Source: JADKAV01 sp963818505 (GTDB lineage Bacteria; Actinomycetota; Actinomycetes; S36-B12; UBA10799). Taken from it: a stretch of 64,000 bases of DNA. Position numbers and translations under genes: made by a program. The notes beneath the pieces are model-generated. The model searched no databases and was not told where the DNA came from. It saw only the letters and a list, made by a program, of their open reading frames with translations. The stretch spans positions 868,001 through 932,000 of the forward strand of contig CAWFSJ010000005.1 of assembly GCA_963818505.1 (NCBI GenBank). The letters are read 5' to 3'. This document shows positions 60,437-64,000 of this stretch, piece after piece; position 1 is the first letter of the stretch; each line of letters starts with the position of its first letter.

Positions 60437-62191
60437 ATGAAGGTCATGGCCCAGATGGGCATGGTGATGAACCTCGACAAGTGCATCGGGTGCCACACCT
60501 GCTCGGTGACGTGCAAGCAGGCCTGGACCAACCGGGCCGGGGTCGAGTACGTGTGGTTCAACAACGTCGAGACCCGACCCGGTCAGGGGTACCCCCGCAC
60601 GTACCAGGATCAGGACAAATGGAAGGGCGGCTGGGTCCGGACCAAGCGGGGCAAGCTCAAGCTGCGCTCCGGCGGGCGTCTACACCGACTGTCCACGATC
60701 TTCACCAACCCCAAGCTGCCGGAGTTGCGCGACTATTACGAGCCGTGGACCTACGAATACGACAACCTCATCTCCGCCCCGCTTGGAGAACACACCCCGG
60801 TGGCCAGGCCGAAGTCGTTGATCACGGGCAAGCCGATGAAGATCGAGTGGTCGGCGAACTGGGACGATGACTTGGCCGGCGGCCCGGAGCTCGCACCCAA
60901 CGACCCGGTCCTCAAGAAGATCAAGAAGGACGTCGGTGATCGCGTCAAGCTCGAGTTCGAGCAGGCGTTCATGTTCTACCTGCCCCGGATCTGCGAACAC
61001 TGCCTCAACCCTGCGTGTGTCGCGAGTTGCCCCTCGGGTGCGATGTACAAGCGCAGCGAGGACGGCATCGTGCTGGTCGACCAGGACGCCTGCCGCGGTT
61101 GGCGAATGTGTGTCACCGGATGTCCGTACAAGAAGGTCTACTTCAACCACAGGACGGGCAAGGCCGAGAAGTGCACGATGTGTTACCCACGCATCGAGGT
61201 GGGCCTGCCGACGGTCTGCTCGGAGACCTGCGTCGGGCGGCTGCGCTACATCGGCCTTTTCCTCTACGACGCCGATCGGGTCACCGAGGCCGCGGCCACG
61301 GAGAACGAGCAAGACCTGTACGAGGCGCAGTTGGACCTGATCCTGGACCCGAACGACCCGGAGGTCGCTGCAGCGGCTCTGCGCGACGGTATCCCGGCGG
61401 ACTGGCTGGCGGCGGCCGCACAGTCGCCGGTTTACGCGCTGGCCAAGAAGTACAAAGTGGCTCTGCCGCTGCATCCGGAGTACCGCACCATGCCGATGGT
61501 CTGGTACATCCCGCCGCTGTCACCGGTGGTCGACGCATTGCGTGAGACCGGCAACGACGCGGAGGATGCGGGCAACCTGTTCGGAGCACTGAACGCCCTG
61601 CGTATCCCTATCGAGTACCTGGCGGAACTGTTCACCGCGGGTGACGTGGTGCCGGTCAAACATAGCCTCGGCGTGCTGGCTGCCATGCGCGCTTTCATGC
61701 GTGACAGCAACCTGGGCAACCTGACGGATGCATCCATCCCGGCGTCGGTGGGACTCAGCGAGCAGGAGATGTACTCGCTGTACCGCCTCCTGGCCATCGC
61801 CAAGTACGAGGATCGCTACGTGATCCCCAAGGCCCACACCGAGACGGCAGAGCGTCTCGAGGAGATGGCCTGCGCGCTGGACTACGACGGCGGTTCGGGG
61901 ATGTACGAGCAGGGTCCGTTCGGGGAGGCCTCCGGTCGCCCCACGCCGGTGGCGGTGGAGACGTTCCACGCGCTGGCCCAGCGTCAGCAGTCGGAGACGA
62001 TCGTCGAGCCGGACCAGGACGCCAAGGTGAATCTGCTCAACTGGGACGGCCGCGGGGTGCCCCTCGGCATGCCTGGGATGCCCCCGCGCAAGACGACGGA
62101 TGCGGCCACAGCCGGTGCCGAGTCCGAAGGCGACAGGGCAGCGGCGAACACCCCACTGCGGCCCGACGACGCAGGGCAGGTGCAGTCATGA
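60437..62191 (+). CDS. narH: Respiratory nitrate reductase beta subunit
   Basis: 584 residues. Four Cys groups bind the electron-transfer clusters: CIGCHTCSVTC (16-26), CEHCLNPACVASCP, CRGWRMCVTGCP and the split set CTMC ... CSETC. The Trp in CRGWRMC is the known replacement that makes a 3Fe-4S cluster. It carries electrons from NarI to NarG. ATG 60437 with GGGAG 8 bases before it, taken from the edge of the repeat. The C-terminus is ~60 residues longer and more acidic than in E. coli. Stop overlaps narJ. Confidence 0.97.
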   Translation: MKVMAQMGMVMNLDKCIGCHTCSVTCKQAWTNRAGVEYVWFNNVETRPGQGYPRTYQDQDKWKGGWVRTKRGKLKLRSGGRLHRLSTIFTNPKLPELRDYYEPWTYEYDNLISAPLGEHTPVARPKSLITGKPMKIEWSANWDDDLAGGPELAPNDPVLKKIKKDVGDRVKLEFEQAFMFYLPRICEHCLNPACVASCPSGAMYKRSEDGIVLVDQDACRGWRMCVTGCPYKKVYFNHRTGKAEKCTMCYPRIEVGLPTVCSETCVGRLRYIGLFLYDADRVTEAAATENEQDLYEAQLDLILDPNDPEVAAAALRDGIPADWLAAAAQSPVYALAKKYKVALPLHPEYRTMPMVWYIPPLSPVVDALRETGNDAEDAGNLFGALNALRIPIEYLAELFTAGDVVPVKHSLGVLAAMRAFMRDSNLGNLTDASIPASVGLSEQEMYSLYRLLAIAKYEDRYVIPKAHTETAERLEEMACALDYDGGSGMYEQGPFGEASGRPTPVAVETFHALAQRQQSETIVEPDQDAKVNLLNWDGRGVPLGMPGMPPRKTTDAATAGAESEGDRAAANTPLRPDDAGQVQS

Positions 62192-62811
62192 TCACCGATC
62201 ACAACAAGGCCGTCACCCGGCTGGCTGCTGCGTGGCTGCTCTGGTACCCCGACGAGCGCCTGGTAGAGCGGTTGCCGCAATTGCGCGCCGCCGTCAATGA
62301 GCTACCGGACAAGCAGGCGGCGCCGCTGATCCGTTTCATGGACTGGTTCGAGGCCAACGACGTCATGGAGATCAGGCGCTTCTATGTGCAGACCTTCGAC
62401 ATGAAGCGCAAGGCCTGTCCGTACCTGACCTACTGGACGCACGGGGACACCCGCAACCGGGGTCTGGCGATCCTGCATTTCAAGCAGGCCTATCTGGACA
62501 GCGGCTTCGACGCCGGTGACGCCGAACTCGCCGACCATTTGGCTGTGGTGCTCGAGTTCGCAGCCGTGGGCGACCGGCTGACGGGGGAGGCCCTGCTGGC
62601 CGAGCACGTGGCTGCAATAGGGCTGTTGCGCTCAGCTCTGGAGTCTCTGGAGTCGCCGTACGCAGATGTACTGGTGGCTGTGGTTCAGACCCTGCCCGAG
62701 GTCACCCCCGAGGTGGCCGAGCGTATGGCGGCCATCGCCACCATGGGCCCACCGGTCGAGCAGGTAGGGCTGGAACCGTTCGGGATCGAGTTGACAGGAG
62801 CACGCAGATGA
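62188..62811 (+). CDS. narJ: Nitrate reductase assembly chaperone NarJ
   Basis: 207 residues, all-helical NarJ/TorD fold. AAWLLWYPDERLVERLPQL at the start, FYVQTFDMKRKACPYLTYWTHGDTRNRG (the conserved Y-V-x-x-F-D-x-x-x-x-x-x-L-T/H region) and LEFAAVGD follow. It holds NarG ready for Moco insertion and is not part of the mature enzyme. Translationally coupled on both sides by 4-base overlaps. Confidence 0.94.
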   Translation: MITDHNKAVTRLAAAWLLWYPDERLVERLPQLRAAVNELPDKQAAPLIRFMDWFEANDVMEIRRFYVQTFDMKRKACPYLTYWTHGDTRNRGLAILHFKQAYLDSGFDAGDAELADHLAVVLEFAAVGDRLTGEALLAEHVAAIGLLRSALESLESPYADVLVAVVQTLPEVTPEVAERMAAIATMGPPVEQVGLEPFGIELTGARR

Positions 62812-63584
62812 TGGCGTTGGAAGCAGTCGCATCCGACACGAGTCTGAGCACGGTGGACATCCTTCTGTGGGACGTCCTGCCGTACGTGACTATCGCGGTC
62901 TTCGTTGTGGGCATGATCTGGCGCTACCGCTACGACCGGTTCGGCTGGACGACCCGCTCGAGCCAGCTCTACGAGCGCAAGTTGATCCGGATCGCGAGCC
63001 CGATCTTCCACTTCGGGATCCTGGCGGTGGTAGGCGGTCATGTCGTCGGCCTGCTGATCCCGCAGGCGTGGACCGACGGGCTGGGTATCTCGGAGGACAT
63101 GTACCACTTCTTCGCCGTGCTGCTCGGGGCCTTCGCCGGTGCCGCCACCCTGTTCGGCATAGTGATGCTCATCTACCGCCGGCGCACGGTGGGTCCGGTT
63201 TTCGCCGCGACGACCAAGAACGACAAGATCATGTACATCTTCCTCGTTGCGGCGATCTGCCTTGGAATCGTGGCCACCCTGTCCGGTGCCGGAGTGCTCG
63301 GCGAGGGCCACAACTACCGTGAGGACGTTTCGGTTTGGTTCCGCTCGATCTTCTACTTCGACCCGCAGGGCCAGCTGATGGCGCAGGCGCCGCTGGCGTT
63401 CAAGATCCACGCTCTGGCCGGTATGGCCCTGTTCATCGTGTGGCCGTTCACCCGACTGGTGCATGCATTCAGCGCTCCCTTCGGCTACGTGTTCCGGCCT
63501 TACGTGGTCTACCGCGACCGCGGCCCGCACGACGCCGGCAACCGTGAGCCGCGCCGGGGTTGGGAGAAGGTCGGAGGGCCGTGA
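62808..63584 (+). CDS. narI: Respiratory nitrate reductase gamma subunit (cytochrome b)
   Basis: 258 residues, five membrane helices. SPIFHFGILAVVGGHVVGLLIP and KIHALAGMALFIVWPFTRLVHAFSAP hold the two His pairs that bind the b hemes, and the end FRPYVVYRDRG matches the family C-terminus. It oxidises menaquinol at the outer face and passes electrons to NarH. The start could be either of two adjacent ATG codons (62808 or 62811). Confidence 0.95.
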   Translation: MMALEAVASDTSLSTVDILLWDVLPYVTIAVFVVGMIWRYRYDRFGWTTRSSQLYERKLIRIASPIFHFGILAVVGGHVVGLLIPQAWTDGLGISEDMYHFFAVLLGAFAGAATLFGIVMLIYRRRTVGPVFAATTKNDKIMYIFLVAAICLGIVATLSGAGVLGEGHNYREDVSVWFRSIFYFDPQGQLMAQAPLAFKIHALAGMALFIVWPFTRLVHAFSAPFGYVFRPYVVYRDRGPHDAGNREPRRGWEKVGGP

Positions 63585-64000
63585 CCACGGCTACCGCACC
63601 GTCGTCTCACCGCACGCTGCGCCTGGCGATCCCGGGGCAGCACGGGGCGTGGGCCTTCTTGGTCGTGCCCCTGCTGCTCGGGTTCGTCACGGTCGGTTGG
63701 ACCTGGATCGGCGCGCTGTTCGCAGTCGCCTGGGTCCTCGCCTACCCGGCCAGCTACTACCTCGGCCGGGCGGTCGTGATCCGCTGGCGCCGCGGGACTT
63801 GGTCGAGGCTGGCGAAGCGCGAGCTGCGCGATGCCGTGCCCTGGATCGCCATGGCGGCTGTGCCCTCGCTGATCCTGCTGGCCCTGCGTCCCTGGCTGGT
63901 GTGGGTGGGGGTCCTGCTTGCGGTGCTCTGGGCGGTCAGTGTCTGGCTAACCCGGACCGGCCACGAACGCGGGGCGAGCAACGACCTGCTGCTGGTGGCG
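63581..64000 (+). CDS. YwiC-like membrane protein (3' end cut by window edge)
   Basis: 140 codons to the window end. After a short polar start it reads IPGQHGAWAFLVVPLLLG, the P-x-Q-H-G-A-W-A signature of YwiC-like proteins, and then alternating hydrophobic helices with basic loops. Bacillus subtilis ywiC also lies next to narGHJI, so this is a recurrent partner of nitrate respiration with unknown function. The GTG start overlaps the narI stop by 4 bases, placing it in the operon. Confidence 0.82.
   Translation, partial: MTTATAPSSHRTLRLAIPGQHGAWAFLVVPLLLGFVTVGWTWIGALFAVAWVLAYPASYYLGRAVVIRWRRGTWSRLAKRELRDAVPWIAMAAVPSLILLALRPWLVWVGVLLAVLWAVSVWLTRTGHERGASNDLLLVA

Noticed and set aside
58663..60564. 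633-codon antisense frame over narG
   Set aside because: narG on the plus strand is certain; the antisense product has no recognisable part.

Overview
The window is high-GC, gene-dense bacterial chromosome, most likely from an actinobacterium (Actinomycetota). Reasons: many GTG and some TTG starts, frequent 4-bp ATGA/GTGA overlaps, and gene types typical of that phylum (GuaB1-type GMP reductase, MobA with a DUF6457-like tail, an MT0933-like small protein, a P1B-5 metal ATPase with a hemerythrin tail, actinobacterial-type GMC oxidase and S53 peptidase). No rRNA, tRNA, CRISPR array, prophage or intact transposase was seen. The species cannot be named from sequence reading alone.

Layout. 1-11.2 kb: GNAT (partial), patatin-like lipase, Ni/Fe-type P1B-5 ATPase with hemerythrin domain, DEDDh exonuclease, TspO, a secreted two-domain protein, a two-component pair whose kinase is split by a frameshift, a GDT1-type cation transporter, a four-domain lipoprotein, a FUSC-like membrane protein and YaaA. 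11.3-15 kb: MarR regulator divergent from a three-gene FtsX/LolD-type ABC system. 15-22 kb: beta-CASP nuclease, an ECF sigma factor fused to a zinc-finger tail, S53 peptidase, GAP-family protein, GMC oxidoreductase. 21.7-25 kb: amino-acid permease flanked by two universal stress proteins. 25-39 kb: cell-envelope and miscellaneous metabolism (epimerase, a truncated methyltransferase remnant, polytopic GT-C-like protein, PAP2 phosphatase/lipid kinase pair, K+ channel, broken lipase, shikimate kinase, NDH-2, RNase H, ornithine aminotransferase, glycosyltransferase, teichoic-acid-type glycerophosphotransferase, DDAH). 39-48.5 kb: GuaB1, ROK regulator, methyl-cycle genes metK and ahcY bracketing two tandem secreted paralogues, and aspartate kinase.

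48.5-64 kb is a coherent nitrate-respiration island. It has molybdenum-cofactor genes (moaD, moaA, a mog-moaE fusion and moaC on the minus strand; mobA and moeA on the plus strand), two tandem NarK-type transporters, then a divergent operon of a Cys-containing winged-helix regulator, narG, narH, narJ, narI and a YwiC-like membrane protein cut by the right edge. Cofactor synthesis, substrate import, regulation and the membrane nitrate reductase are thus side by side.

The least explained structures are non-coding. One family of long, nearly perfect palindromes occurs three times (about 14.9, 33.7 and 42.7 kb), each time exactly between convergent genes. A second repeat family occurs twice (about 11.2 and 60.3 kb), one copy lying inside the nar operon between narG and narH. 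A small unrecognised Cys-rich gene at 35.6 kb is preceded by a CsoR-like G-tract palindrome. Three genes (histidine kinase, lipase, TylF-like methyltransferase) are disrupted; the two single-base shifts could be assembly errors.
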